Assembly: GCA_903920005.1 (NCBI GenBank)
Contig: CAIXKI010000126.1
Coordinates: 1-37,136, forward strand
DNA: 37,136 nucleotides
From: an uncultured delta proteobacterium
GTDB lineage: Bacteria; Bdellovibrionota_C; UBA2361; OMII01
Direction of reading: 5' to 3'
Below the pieces are notes generated by a model. That model was not told the origin of the DNA and did not search any database. It worked only from the letters and a program-made list of their open reading frames with translations. The stretch's first letter is position 1. Each line of letters opens with the position of its first letter. A program made the position numbers and the translations under genes. Positions 8,464 to 17,028 of this stretch are shown piece by piece.

Positions 8464-9252
8464 ATGACACATCTCTCTTTCCTTGATTATCTCCCTCTAT
8501 GGGCTGTGTTCATTGCCACTGTCGCGATTATAGCTCTCTCGATGGAAGTGGGATTCCGCCTGGGGTCTTGGCGACGTCGACGCTCAGGTCTTGAAAAGGA
8601 CGCTCCCGTGGGCGCGTTAGTTGGGGCAACCCTAGCCCTCCTAGGATTTATGCTCGCGACAACCTTTGGCATAGCCGTTTCCCGTTTCGACCTCCGATTA
8701 AACACCTTTCTCGATGAAGTCGACGCGATCAGCACCGCACTTCTACGAGCTGAATTCTTGTCAGAGCCTCTTCAAAGAGATGTGAACAAAACCCTGGGAG
8801 AATATGTCGACGCGCGCCTCGTCGCCACAGATCCAACCAAGCTGACGATCGCCATCGCTCGTTCAGAAGAGCTTCATAAGGTGCTATGGGACCTCACGAT
8901 CGCCGCAGAGCGCTCGACAGCAAATCAGGTCGCCGCAGGCCTTTTCATCGAATCGATAAACGAAATCATCGACCTTCACACCAGACGGATTATCGCGGCG
9001 GTGGGGGCACGCATACCCGGCATCGTGTGGATGGCCCTCTACGCCGTTACAATATTTGGCATGGGCGAGCTAGGATATCAGGCCGCTCTTGCTGGTTCCG
9101 CACGATCTCCAGCCACGCTAGGTCTTATACTCTCATTTACTCTGATTCTCTGGATCATAGTCGATCTCGACAGGCCATTCGAAGGATCCCTACAGGTAAG
9201 TCAAAAAGCGATGCAAGACCTACGACTCTCAATTGGTAACAATCTCCCCTAA
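8464..9252 (+). CDS. DUF4239/bestrophin-like membrane protein
   Basis: 262 residues if started at ATG 8464, preceded by AAGG at eight bases; an ATG at 8446 adds six residues. Membrane segments lie near residues 10-31 and 46-70, and two more near 185-205 and 218-236. The pattern GATLALLGFMLATTFGIAVSRFDLR, EVDAISTALLRAEFL and DLDRPFEGSLQVSQKAMQDL matches the DUF4239 (bestrophin-like) family. Function is unknown; a channel role is suggested only by distant similarity. It is divergent from smpB and followed 126 bases later by nth. Confidence 0.82.
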   Translation: MTHLSFLDYLPLWAVFIATVAIIALSMEVGFRLGSWRRRRSGLEKDAPVGALVGATLALLGFMLATTFGIAVSRFDLRLNTFLDEVDAISTALLRAEFLSEPLQRDVNKTLGEYVDARLVATDPTKLTIAIARSEELHKVLWDLTIAAERSTANQVAAGLFIESINEIIDLHTRRIIAAVGARIPGIVWMALYAVTIFGMGELGYQAALAGSARSPATLGLILSFTLILWIIVDLDRPFEGSLQVSQKAMQDLRLSIGNNLP

Positions 9253-9378
9253 GGACGTGAAACACCCTTTACGTTATTCTGTCGGTTGTTCTGTGGTAGG
9301 TTTTACCTCTCGTCCCCACCACTTGCGCGCCAGAGTGTTACCGCAGTAAAACACTCGCTGACTGACGCGCAGGGAATA

Positions 9379-10008
9379 ATGACGCCAAAAAAGAGAGCCC
9401 TTCTCATTGCAACATTAGCGGAGCTCTACCCAGAGCCACGCTCAGAGCTCGACTTTCAGAACGAGTATCAACTCCTCATCGCGGTCATGCTCTCCGCGCA
9501 ATGCACCGACAAGAAGGTGAATCAGGTAACCCCCAATCTCTTTAAAGCGTATCCATCATTTAAGGTACTCTCACAGGCGAAGCTCTCTGAGATCGAAAAA
9601 ATCATTCGACCTATCAACTACTACAAAACGAAGTCGAAGAATCTGATCGCGTGCGCGGAGCGCGTTGTTGAACAATTTAAATCAAAAGTTCCTGATTCGC
9701 ATACAGATCTCACCTCGCTTCCTGGCGTAGGAAACAAAACCGCCAACGTTATCCTCTCAGAAAAAGGGGTGATACCAGCCTTTCCCGTTGATACACACAT
9801 ATTTCGATTAGCCCATCGACTTGGACTGTCTAAGGGGAAAACTCCGGACCTTGTGGAAGTGGACCTACGCAAGGCCTTTCCATCCGTTGAATGGCGAAAC
9901 TTACACCATCGGATAATCTTTCATGGTCGACGAGTCTGCGGCGCGAGAAATCCCCAGTGCGCGGCATGCGAGCTACGCTCAATATGTCCAAAGATTGGAG
10001 TGTCCTAG
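9379..10008 (+). CDS. nth: Endonuclease III (DNA glycosylase/AP lyase)
   Basis: 209 residues from ATG 9379, which follows AGGGA; the open frame extends upstream to 9286 but the family N-terminus fits 9379. It removes oxidised pyrimidines in base excision repair. The helix-hairpin-helix LPGVGNKTANVIL (residues 114-126) carries the catalytic Lys120; VDTHIFRLAHRLGL holds the catalytic Asp138. The four cysteines of the [4Fe-4S] cluster are C187, C194, C197 and C203, with the canonical 6-2-5 spacing. Convergent with the small ORF that ends at 10049. Confidence 0.97.
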   Translation: MTPKKRALLIATLAELYPEPRSELDFQNEYQLLIAVMLSAQCTDKKVNQVTPNLFKAYPSFKVLSQAKLSEIEKIIRPINYYKTKSKNLIACAERVVEQFKSKVPDSHTDLTSLPGVGNKTANVILSEKGVIPAFPVDTHIFRLAHRLGLSKGKTPDLVEVDLRKAFPSVEWRNLHHRIIFHGRRVCGARNPQCAACELRSICPKIGVS

Positions 10009-10048
10009 CCCGCATATGGCAAGAAGTCCGACAACAGGGGCTCCCCCA

Positions 10049-10291
10049 TCATCCATTCGCGGCTCTCTTTGATTCTAGAAGGAAAGCCAGGGCCCACTCC
10101 TGGAGCTCATCAAGCTCATCGTCACTCTCAAAGGGGAATTCCTCTCCGTCTGCCCAGCGGCCGATCCCTTTGTAGCCTTCAGGTGTCCGCTCGATAGAGA
10201 GAACGCGAGCCTCTTCACCAAATCCTAGAGAGCCAAGGATAATGTCCTCAGCGCGGACGTTCGGTGAGAGGTCGTCGCTCTCCTTCCCCAT
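10049..10291 (-). CDS. Small acidic hypothetical protein behind fabF
   Basis: 80 residues, no family recognised. It begins three bases after the fabF stop, with AAGG inside the fabF end serving as ribosome site eight bases from the ATG, so translational coupling is likely. The protein has a likely beta-rich middle (ARVLSIERTPEGYKGIGRWADG) and a strongly acidic stretch EEFPFESDDELDELQEWALAFLLES. Position suggests co-expression with fatty-acid synthesis, but there is no direct clue to function. Confidence 0.65.
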   Translation of the reverse strand: MGKESDDLSPNVRAEDIILGSLGFGEEARVLSIERTPEGYKGIGRWADGEEFPFESDDELDELQEWALAFLLESKRAANG

Positions 10292-10294
10292 GCA

Positions 10295-11548
10295 CTATGC
10301 CTTGTAGGCACCAATGATTACGGAAGCGTTTGTGCCCCCGAAACCGAAGCTATTTGACATCGTGATCGTAACCTTTTGCTGGCGCGCCTTGTGCGCGACA
10401 TAGTCGAGGTCACATCCCTCTTGAGGATTGTCGAGGTTGATAGTTGGGGGAACAACACTATCCCGAATCGCAAGCGTACAGAACGCCGCTTCAATCGCTC
10501 CGGCAGCCCCAAGAAGGTGTCCCGTCATCGATTTGGTTGAACTAACCAAGAGTCCGTTCTTTGCCCACTCACCGAATACAGTCTTAATTCCGGCGGTCTC
10601 AGAGATATCGTTCGCTGGGGTCGAAGTTCCGTGCGCGTTTAGATAATCCACCTGGCTCGGCTTAATGCCCGCCGACTCAATGGCTTGCTTCATGCACGCT
10701 ACAGCACCTTCACCACCCTCACTCGGCGCGGTCATGTGGTATGCGTCGCAGGAGAATCCGTATCCGAGAACCTCTCCATAGATCTTCGCTCCACGCTTCA
10801 CCGCAGATTCAAGATCCTCAAGTACTAGGATTGCGCATCCCTCGCCGAGTACAAATCCGTCACGATCCTTATCGAATGGACGGCTCGCTTTCTCGGGAGC
10901 GTCATTGCGAGTTGAGAGCGCCTTGAGGGCGTTAAATCCACCGATACCGATCGGGCATACCGTGCTTTCGGATCCTCCCGTAACAACAACGTCCTGGAGA
11001 CCGTCAGCGATCATGCGGAACGCTTCACCAATAGCGTGCGTTGAGGAGGTGCACGCGCTCGTTACCGTGTAATTCACACCTTGGAGCCCGTACTTAATCG
11101 CCACATTACCCGGCCCGAGGTTGCTGATCATGCCGGGGATAAGAAACGGTGATATCTTTCGCGGTCCACCTTCAAGATATGCTTTGTGGTACTTTTCAAG
11201 AATATTGAGACCACCAATGCCAACACCAAGAATACACCCCATCTTAGGCTTCGAATATGCAGTCTGCTCACCGAGGAGCTTCGCATCCTCAAGAGCCTCA
11301 TGCGTTGCCGCGATAGCATACTGAGAGAAGAGGTCCTGCTTTTTTTGGTCCTTCGGCTCTATGAACGCGTCAGCGCTAAAGCCCTTAACCTCTGCGGCGA
11401 TATTTGTCGCGAACGCCGAAGCGTCAAATCGGGTGATCGGTCCGACTCCAGACTTTCCCTCTTTGGCCGCAGACCATGTGGTCTCACGGGTGTTTCCGAG
11501 AGGACTCACGATTCCGATACCAGTAATAGCAACTCTTCGCTTTTGCAT
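10295..11548 (-). CDS. fabF: 3-oxoacyl-[acyl-carrier-protein] synthase II
   Basis: 417 residues from ATG 11548, preceded by AAAGGAA; the open frame continues upstream to 11659 but the family starts at MQKRRVAITGIGIVSPLG. It condenses malonyl-ACP with acyl-ACP to elongate fatty acids. Catalytic triad: Cys166 in TSACTSS, His306 in NAHGTST, His344 in SMTGHLLGAAG. The glycine-rich C-terminal SNSFGFGGTNASV is intact. It is the third gene of a probable murA-hda-fabF minus-strand series, separated from the ATPase gene by 168 bases, so it may have its own promoter. No acpP or fabG neighbours are present, which is unusual for fabF. Confidence 0.96.
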   Translation of the reverse strand: MQKRRVAITGIGIVSPLGNTRETTWSAAKEGKSGVGPITRFDASAFATNIAAEVKGFSADAFIEPKDQKKQDLFSQYAIAATHEALEDAKLLGEQTAYSKPKMGCILGVGIGGLNILEKYHKAYLEGGPRKISPFLIPGMISNLGPGNVAIKYGLQGVNYTVTSACTSSTHAIGEAFRMIADGLQDVVVTGGSESTVCPIGIGGFNALKALSTRNDAPEKASRPFDKDRDGFVLGEGCAILVLEDLESAVKRGAKIYGEVLGYGFSCDAYHMTAPSEGGEGAVACMKQAIESAGIKPSQVDYLNAHGTSTPANDISETAGIKTVFGEWAKNGLLVSSTKSMTGHLLGAAGAIEAAFCTLAIRDSVVPPTINLDNPQEGCDLDYVAHKARQQKVTITMSNSFGFGGTNASVIIGAYKA

Positions 11549-11716
11549 CTTTTTCCTTTCAAACGCGCTCGTTACGCCGCGGCGACCGCAGCTCTGATCT
11601 CTAGCGGGCTCATCAATGCCCCCGAGCGCGCGTTTCTTCTTACGACCCAGGTCGTTCAAGGTGGTATTCTTACCACACTGAATCAGCCCGGAAAAGCAAG
11701 CCTAACATATTAATTT

Positions 11717-12463
11717 TTATGCGGTTTTACGCTCAAAAAGGGGTAGCGTCGCGTTCTCCTGGGCAACCGCATCCGCCAATATAGTAAAGGAGGTTCGAGA
11801 GCTTGAGAAATCTCCGGTCTCCTCAACCTTCTCAACACACTCAACGAGCGCCGGAAGCGTACGGGTAACCCGACGAAGGAGATATGACCGCTTCGACTCT
11901 GTAAGCTGCAAGCCCCGCTGCTTGGTAATGGTATTGAGGAGCATGTCGAGGTCAGTTTCAGCCGGCCCGCCCATTACGAGATGAAGTCCCGAATTGAGCC
12001 TACTCTTAATTTGCTTTGTACAAGCGAGCTGGTCTGGACCGCACGCCCCTAAGATAACTAAGGTTCCGTCTACTCGATGTAACTGCTCAGTGAGATCCAT
12101 GAAAATCCCCGACTGACTACTCTTTGAGATCTTTTCAAAAAAAACATCTCCATCATCTATGACGATAGTCTCCCCTTCTTGAAGTGGCTCTCCATCAAAT
12201 CCGCGCGCATACCAATCAGCGATATCCTCAGAGGCGATCATGCGTGCGGACCGTCCTCTACTTTGAAGATGCCCAACAAGATAGACACCAAGGTGAGTCT
12301 TCCCTGCTTTCGCAGCACCTTGGATATACATCAGCGAAAATACGCGCTGATACGAGAGGGTCTCTACTGAAGTGACGAGATCCGCCACACCTCTGTGGAC
12401 AAGAAATGAGCCTGACGAATAGCGAAGGGGTTGCACCAACTGAAGTGGTATCTGCGCCGCCAT
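11717..12463 (-). CDS. DnaA/Hda-like AAA+ ATPase
   Basis: 248 residues from ATG 12463; a GTG at 12469 is a possible alternative. Walker A is GAAKAGKT at residues 49-56 and Walker B is IVIDDGDVFF at about 100-109. The order QVxPLRYSS...FLV, Walker A, Walker B, then LNSGLHLVM resembles the DnaA AAA+ domain without the C-terminal DNA-binding helix-turn-helix, as in Hda, which stimulates ATP hydrolysis on DnaA. The end, ENATLPLFERKTA, contains a QL-[SD]-LPLF-like clamp-binding sequence (LPLF), though it lies C-terminal rather than N-terminal as in Hda. It sits 20 bases after murA, so the two are likely co-transcribed. Family call is fairly safe; the Hda role is inferred. Confidence 0.75.
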   Translation of the reverse strand: MAAQIPLQLVQPLRYSSGSFLVHRGVADLVTSVETLSYQRVFSLMYIQGAAKAGKTHLGVYLVGHLQSRGRSARMIASEDIADWYARGFDGEPLQEGETIVIDDGDVFFEKISKSSQSGIFMDLTEQLHRVDGTLVILGACGPDQLACTKQIKSRLNSGLHLVMGGPAETDLDMLLNTITKQRGLQLTESKRSYLLRRVTRTLPALVECVEKVEETGDFSSSRTSFTILADAVAQENATLPLFERKTA

Positions 12464-12482
12464 AGTCACTACTCTTTACGGC

Positions 12483-13772
12483 TTAACAGCCCGCAAAAAT
12501 AAAATCATCAGGATCGCTCACGCGCGACCAGACACGAGCCCCAAGCGCTCCCATTTTTCTTTCGAAGTGCTCGTAGCCTCTTCGGAGGTGATGAGGCTCG
12601 TGCACCTCACTACGACCATCAGCCGCAAGCCCGGCGATAGCAACCGCCGCCGCCGCACGAATATCCAGACCATCGACTGGAGCTCCGGTGAGCTTATCAA
12701 CTCCCTCAATGGTCACTATACGATCCTGAATGTGTATTGAGGCGCCCATGCGAGCGAGCTCAGAAACGTGACCAAATCGACCTTCGTACACGGTTTCCTC
12801 GATCGTACTTGATCCCTCCGCAAGGGTAAGAGCCGCCATGAGAGGCGCTTGGAGATCAGTTGCAAGCTCTGGAAACGGCCCCGTCTTCACCTTTACGGCT
12901 TTTAGCCTTCCACGACTCTTCACGGTGACCGATTGATCTCCGCACGACACCTCGAGCCCCATCTCAGAGAGGACCGTCAAGAAGGAGCCGAAATAAAGAG
13001 GATCTATCCCTTCAACGGTGACGCACCCTCCGGTGATAGCACCGGCAAGGAGGTATGTTCCAGCCTCGATTCGATCTCCTATGAGATTTGCCGTAACACC
13101 ACCAAGCTCGCTGCGACCGTTAATCTCGATAACATCACCACCAGCGCCCTGTATGTCTGCGCCCATACCGTTTATGAAATGAGCAAGCGCTACGATCTCT
13201 GGCTCTCGCGCTGCGCCTTTAATGATTGTGCGGCCCGGCGTGAGGCTCGCCGCCATAATCAACTGGTGCGTTGCTCCGACTGACGGGAAGCGAAGATCGA
13301 TCAACGCGGGCTTCAAGCCATCAACCGCTGTCGCGTAAACAACGCCATGCTTAAGAGAGATATCCGCGCCCATTTTCGCGAGACCTTCCAGGTGAAGATC
13401 TACCGGACGAGCTCCAATAAGATCTCCTCCCGGAAGCGCGACACGCGCGGCGCGACCTCGCGCAAGAAGAGGTCCAAGAACCCAGAAAGAGGCTCGAAGC
13501 GCTTTGACTAAACTGTAACTCGCCTCTGTCGCGAGGAGCTTCTCAGTTCGCACACGGGCTGTATTTCCATCGTACGAAACGGTTGCGCCGAAGTGCTCTA
13601 AGAGATGAAGACAGAGACTCGTGTCGGTAAGATTGGGAACATTTGAGAGGACACACTCCTCTCCGGTGAGAAGTGTCGACATCAGGATAGGAAGGCCCGC
13701 GTTTTTCGCTCCACCTGCTACCACCGTTCCGTGAAGCGGTTTGCCCCCAACTATCTCGATATACTCAGACAT
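12483..13772 (-). CDS. murA: UDP-N-acetylglucosamine 1-carboxyvinyltransferase (Cys-to-Asp type)
   Basis: 429 residues from ATG 13772, with a G-rich ribosome site just upstream; the open frame extends to 13901 without family support. It transfers enolpyruvate to UDP-GlcNAc, the first committed step of peptidoglycan synthesis. Visible: GAKNAGLPIL with Lys23; the loop LPGGDLIGARPVDLHLEGL; the ATDLQAP Asp; DIRAAAAV with the conserved Arg. In most bacteria the loop reads PGGC; here residue 117 is Asp (codon 13424-13422), the substitution that gives natural fosfomycin resistance in mycobacteria and chlamydiae. Gene order prfA-prmC-murA supports orthology. Confidence 0.97.
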   Translation of the reverse strand: MSEYIEIVGGKPLHGTVVAGGAKNAGLPILMSTLLTGEECVLSNVPNLTDTSLCLHLLEHFGATVSYDGNTARVRTEKLLATEASYSLVKALRASFWVLGPLLARGRAARVALPGGDLIGARPVDLHLEGLAKMGADISLKHGVVYATAVDGLKPALIDLRFPSVGATHQLIMAASLTPGRTIIKGAAREPEIVALAHFINGMGADIQGAGGDVIEINGRSELGGVTANLIGDRIEAGTYLLAGAITGGCVTVEGIDPLYFGSFLTVLSEMGLEVSCGDQSVTVKSRGRLKAVKVKTGPFPELATDLQAPLMAALTLAEGSSTIEETVYEGRFGHVSELARMGASIHIQDRIVTIEGVDKLTGAPVDGLDIRAAAAVAIAGLAADGRSEVHEPHHLRRGYEHFERKMGALGARVWSRVSDPDDFIFAGC

Positions 13773-13915
13773 TACACCCCCCGAAAGCCGATACCGAATC
13801 AGACACTCAAGGTACGGCAGACGACCAGGCAGAACAATAGCAACTATCCGCTTTAAAGTCCGATTGAGAAGAAAAATCGCGCCCTCAACCAGGGCTCTCA
13901 TACTTAAGGAGACTT

Positions 13916-14221
13916 ATGCCAAATCCTGTAGCTTCGAATGTCGACCAGGCCGCCCTTCAGGTCGGCTCTAACTTTACCAAATCTGAGAACAACCTCCTTG
14001 CGGCCTACGCGCTCAAAGAAGGGGCTACAGCCTCGCAGATCAAAGCCTTGGCAAAAGAACTCGGTATATCAGTGACCAAAGATACCAACCTTCGGTCCTT
14101 GCAACTCATCGCTGAGCAGAGGTTCCAGCACTCCTCTCAGGTGCTCAATCTCTTCTCTGGACTCCTCGACAAGATAGACCAGCTTAAGCAGCGGATTATC
14201 AGTAAGTTCTCGAATGGTTAG
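13916..14221 (+). CDS. Small helical hypothetical protein
   Basis: 101 residues with a strong AAGGAG six bases before ATG 13916, divergent from murA (143 bases apart). The sequence is predicted nearly all helical: SKSENNLLAAYALKEG, ASQIKALAKELGI, then a Leu/Gln-rich helix RSLQLIAEQRFQHSSQVLNL and a final amphipathic helix ending KQRIISKF. Size and C-terminal helix recall small secretion-needle or rod proteins, but I see no secure match, and no secretion genes are near. A hairpin follows immediately. Probably a real gene, function unknown. Confidence 0.68.
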   Translation: MPNPVASNVDQAALQVGSNFTKSENNLLAAYALKEGATASQIKALAKELGISVTKDTNLRSLQLIAEQRFQHSSQVLNLFSGLLDKIDQLKQRIISKFSNG

Positions 14222-14236
14222 TACGTAATCCCTTGG

Positions 14237-14441
14237 AGGGGCACCGTGGCAGGTGCCCCTTCACCATCATTGAGGGTTGCGGCAAGCCCGCTAGGCCCCG
14301 CCTCGGCTAGCCTCCGGTGAGACGGGCCGCCGGCCCTCCAGGTACAAATGTCGCGGGTTCGATGGAGGGCCGGCGGCCTCGCCGGCCACAGGTACAAATG
14401 CAACGCGGAATTCAAGTGGAGGGGCACCGGCCCCGGTGCCC
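14237..14441. repeat. Cluster of GC-rich palindromes
   Basis: Three hairpins lie between two convergent genes. First, AGGGGCACC/GGTGCCCCT at 14237-14260, a plausible terminator for the preceding small gene although it lacks a T run. Second, a perfect 16-bp inverted repeat GGCCGCCGGCCCTCCA at 14325-14340 with its complement at 14363-14378 and a 22-base loop. Third, GGGCACCGG/CCGGTGCCC at 14422-14441. The word CAGGTACAAATG occurs twice (14340 and 14389) and ACAGGTAT-like sequence follows a third time. The set resembles intergenic REP-type palindromes. Confidence 0.85.
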
Positions 14442-14462
14442 ACAAGTACAGGTATCCCTCCC

Positions 14463-15347
14463 CTAACGTCGAATCATCCTCAAAACAGTGAAACGATCCA
14501 GGGGGGTATCATCACCGAGGTAGGAGGTCTCAAAGCTTTGTTCAAAGGGCGCAAGGAAACTTGGAAGACGCGCGCGCTTCCCTGCCCCTACCTCAAGCAG
14601 GAGAGCTCCACCTGGTCGAAGCATCTGAACGGACTGCTCAATAATAATGCGAGCCTCTCGAAGTCCGTGCTCTTCCGCGAACAGCGCGCCAGCTGGCTCA
14701 TACGAAAGATCAACCGGAACTTTTTCAGCTCGATCTACGTAGGGAGGATTCGCGACTATCAGATCGTATGGGGGATTGAACTGATCGCGTCTATCGAACC
14801 AACTACCAAGCACGTACGAAATTCGCTCTGAAACGCCTAACTTCTTTGCGTTCATCTGTGCGACGGTGAGCGCCGCGTCACTAATATCGACACCAACGCA
14901 CCGCACATCGCAGCTTTTTTTTACAAGCTCCGACACAAGCGCGATTGAGAGACAACCCGAGCCAACACCTAGGTCGACAAACTTTAGTGATGTACTGTCG
15001 CCAACAAACTTCAGAGCTTCCTCGACGATAAGCTCAGAATCGGGTCGCGGCACCAATACGGACCGATTCACCTGAAAGTCCAAGCCCCAAAATTCGCGAC
15101 ACCCAAGAATATATGCGGCAGGCTCTCCCTGCTTCCTGCGCTCAATCAATACCCTGAACTTCTCGATATTTTCTGGAGATATCTCACGATCGCTGTTAAC
15201 CAGAAGAACTGTTCGCGAAACTCCCATCACACTCGCAAGAAGAAGCTCACTGTCGAGACGCGCTGAAGATGAAACGGATGATACCGTTATGGCACCACGG
15301 TGTAGAATATCCCCGACTGTGTGCTTATCAGTTTCGTTACTGGACAA
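14463..15347 (-). CDS. prmC: Release factor glutamine methyltransferase PrmC
   Basis: S-adenosylmethionine-dependent enzyme that methylates the Gln of the GGQ motif of release factors. Motifs: VPRPDSELIVEEAL, the SAM-binding FVDLGVGSGCLSIAL, VGVDIS, and the catalytic NPPY in IVANPPYVDRAEKVP. Start is uncertain. ATG 15389 would overlap prfA by 53 bases. TTG 15347 (294 residues) has GGAG six bases upstream and overlaps prfA by 11 bases, and fits the family length better. The product acts on the RF1 made by the gene directly upstream. Confidence 0.94.
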   Translation of the reverse strand: MSSNETDKHTVGDILHRGAITVSSVSSSARLDSELLLASVMGVSRTVLLVNSDREISPENIEKFRVLIERRKQGEPAAYILGCREFWGLDFQVNRSVLVPRPDSELIVEEALKFVGDSTSLKFVDLGVGSGCLSIALVSELVKKSCDVRCVGVDISDAALTVAQMNAKKLGVSERISYVLGSWFDRRDQFNPPYDLIVANPPYVDRAEKVPVDLSYEPAGALFAEEHGLREARIIIEQSVQMLRPGGALLLEVGAGKRARLPSFLAPFEQSFETSYLGDDTPLDRFTVLRMIRR

Positions 15348-16419
15348 CGGTTTCTCCGCGAAGCGCCTCAGCTTGGTAATGTGCCACAATCGGATCGATT
15401 AGCTGATCAATATCTCCCCCAAGTACCGCGTCTAAGTCACTCACAGAGAGCTTGATACGGTGATCTGTTATTCGAGATTGTGGGAAATTGTAGGTGCGGA
15501 TCTTTTCTGAGCGATCCCCCGTACCCACTTGGCTACGCCGATCATCTCGTCTCTCCGCATCCAATTCAGCCTGTTTCGCCTCGTAAATACGCGCTTTCAG
15601 GACTCGCATCGCCTTTTCTCTATTCTTGATCTGCGACTTCTCATCCTGCATCGCCACTACAACCCCGGTTGGAAGGTGTGTAATACGAACAGCGGAGTCC
15701 GTAGTGTTAACCGACTGTCCCCCCGGTCCACCGGAACGATAGACGTCTATACGAAGATCCTTATCATGGATCTTCACTTCGACATCCTCTGCTTCCGGAA
15801 GCACCGCTACTGTAACAGTGGATGTGTGAATGCGCCCCGCAGCTTCAGTCGCTGGAACGCGCTGTACGCGGTGCACTCCCCGCTCATACTTAAAACGACT
15901 AAACGCCCCCTCGCCCGTAATCATCGCGATTACTTCTTTGAGCCCACCTGGGCCAGCATCACTCAAGCTCATCACCTCAACCCGCCATCCACGAGTCTCC
16001 GCGTAGCGGGAATACATACGAAAGAGCTCACCTGCGAAGAGAGAAGCTTCATCACCACCCGCTCCCGCGCGGATTTCAAGGATAACGTTCTTCTCATCGT
16101 TAGGATCTTTTGGAAGGAGCAGAATCTGGAGCTGCTTCTCAAGGTCCTCTACAACACTTGAGAGAACTCGGAGCTCTTCGAGAGCCATCTCACGGATATC
16201 AGGGTCAGACGAAGAAGCAAGGAGCTCCTTGCTCCCCGCCAACTCTTCACTTGCTTTACTGAAAGAGCGATATACGGTCACGAGCTCAGTGAGCGACTTA
16301 TACTCTTTGGAATACTTGTGGAAGAGATCTCGGTCTCCAATAATCTCTGGCTTAGAGAGCTGCTGCGCGAGCGACTCATACCGATCTTCGACCTCTTTTA
16401 ACTTGTGCCACATGCTCAT
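15337..16419 (-). CDS. prfA: Peptide chain release factor 1
   Basis: 360 residues, the normal RF1 length. It terminates translation at UAA and UAG. The stop-codon tripeptide PAT is at residues 189-191 in VQRVPATEAAGRIHTS, which separates RF1 from RF2 (SPF). The catalytic GGQ is at 233-235 in YRSGGPGGQSVNTTDSAVRITHLPTG. First gene of a prfA-prmC pair with overlapping ends. ATG 16419 has AAGG about ten bases upstream; a second in-frame ATG at 16413 is possible. Confidence 0.97.
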   Translation of the reverse strand: MSMWHKLKEVEDRYESLAQQLSKPEIIGDRDLFHKYSKEYKSLTELVTVYRSFSKASEELAGSKELLASSSDPDIREMALEELRVLSSVVEDLEKQLQILLLPKDPNDEKNVILEIRAGAGGDEASLFAGELFRMYSRYAETRGWRVEVMSLSDAGPGGLKEVIAMITGEGAFSRFKYERGVHRVQRVPATEAAGRIHTSTVTVAVLPEAEDVEVKIHDKDLRIDVYRSGGPGGQSVNTTDSAVRITHLPTGVVVAMQDEKSQIKNREKAMRVLKARIYEAKQAELDAERRDDRRSQVGTGDRSEKIRTYNFPQSRITDHRIKLSVSDLDAVLGGDIDQLIDPIVAHYQAEALRGETVVQ

Positions 16420-17028
16420 AATAAGAAACCTTTCGTAGCCCGTCGTGCAGCCCTGTGCGCCCCGCCTTCGCAGCGTCCTCGAAGAGGCTGCCTAAAGGAA
16501 GAAGAGTGAAACTGGGGGGTCCGCTAACCCTAAGAACCCACGGGCAAAATGCGCACAAAAGTATACCCTGACTTAGATCAGGAAGCCAGGACACCCCTTC
16601 CCGCTCACGGGCAGGGCTGCTCGCCCTGGCGTGCCTTTCGATCCAAAGAAGTTAAACAACCATCTGTAATATCAAGAGAATCTGAGTCTCTTCTTCGCAA
16701 AAAACACCTCACGATTCAGACGACGTATCCACGGAATCCAAAAATCGAGAACGGAAAAGGGCTCGGGAGTTCTCCGCACGAAGCTGGATCGCAAAAAAAG
16801 TACTACCCTCCCCTTGAAATGATACAGCTCAGTGCGCATTAACAAAACGCACTTGGTGCCGTGTTGCGAACCCCCTGCTTTGGGGTATTGTCGCGCGGCA
16901 GCCATCCCCCGCAAGCACATACATGCTTACGTTGGTGGGAGGTGCAAACACTATAAGAGTAAGTAAGGGAACCGTAGACGGCTTTACTACGAAGCCGCGT
17001 CCTTATTCTACATTCGGAGGTAAAGGTA
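16420..17028. other. Intergenic region between prfA and groES
   Basis: 609 bases between divergent genes. I see no credible coding frame. It holds several hairpins: CAGGGC-TGCTC-GCCCTG near 16611-16627, ACCCC-CTGCTTT-GGGGT near 16869-16885 in the groES leader, and an imperfect GACGGCTT/AAGCCGCGTC hairpin near 16973-17001 just before the groES ribosome site. It also holds AGTGCG...CGCACT at 16831-16853, overlapping the -10 box of the promoter below. The region from 16440 to 16800 shows nothing else I can support. Confidence 0.5.
16813..16841 (+). promoter_or_regulatory. Heat-shock (RpoH/sigma-32-type) promoter of groESL
   Basis: CTTGAAA at 16813-16819, a 14-base spacer, then GCGCATTA at 16834-16841. 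This closely follows the sigma-32 consensus CTTGAAA-N13-15-CCCCATNT known from E. coli and other proteobacteria. It lies 188 bases before groES. No CIRCE element (TTAGCACTC-N9-GAGTGCTAA) is present, so HrcA control is not indicated. Confidence 0.75.

Noticed and set aside
10741-10926. Small plus-strand ORFs within fabF
   Set aside because: Antisense shadows of a complete, conserved gene.
16831-16853. CIRCE/HrcA operator before groES
   Set aside because: The inverted repeat AGTGCG...CGCACT does not match TTAGCACTC-N9-GAGTGCTAA in sequence or spacing.
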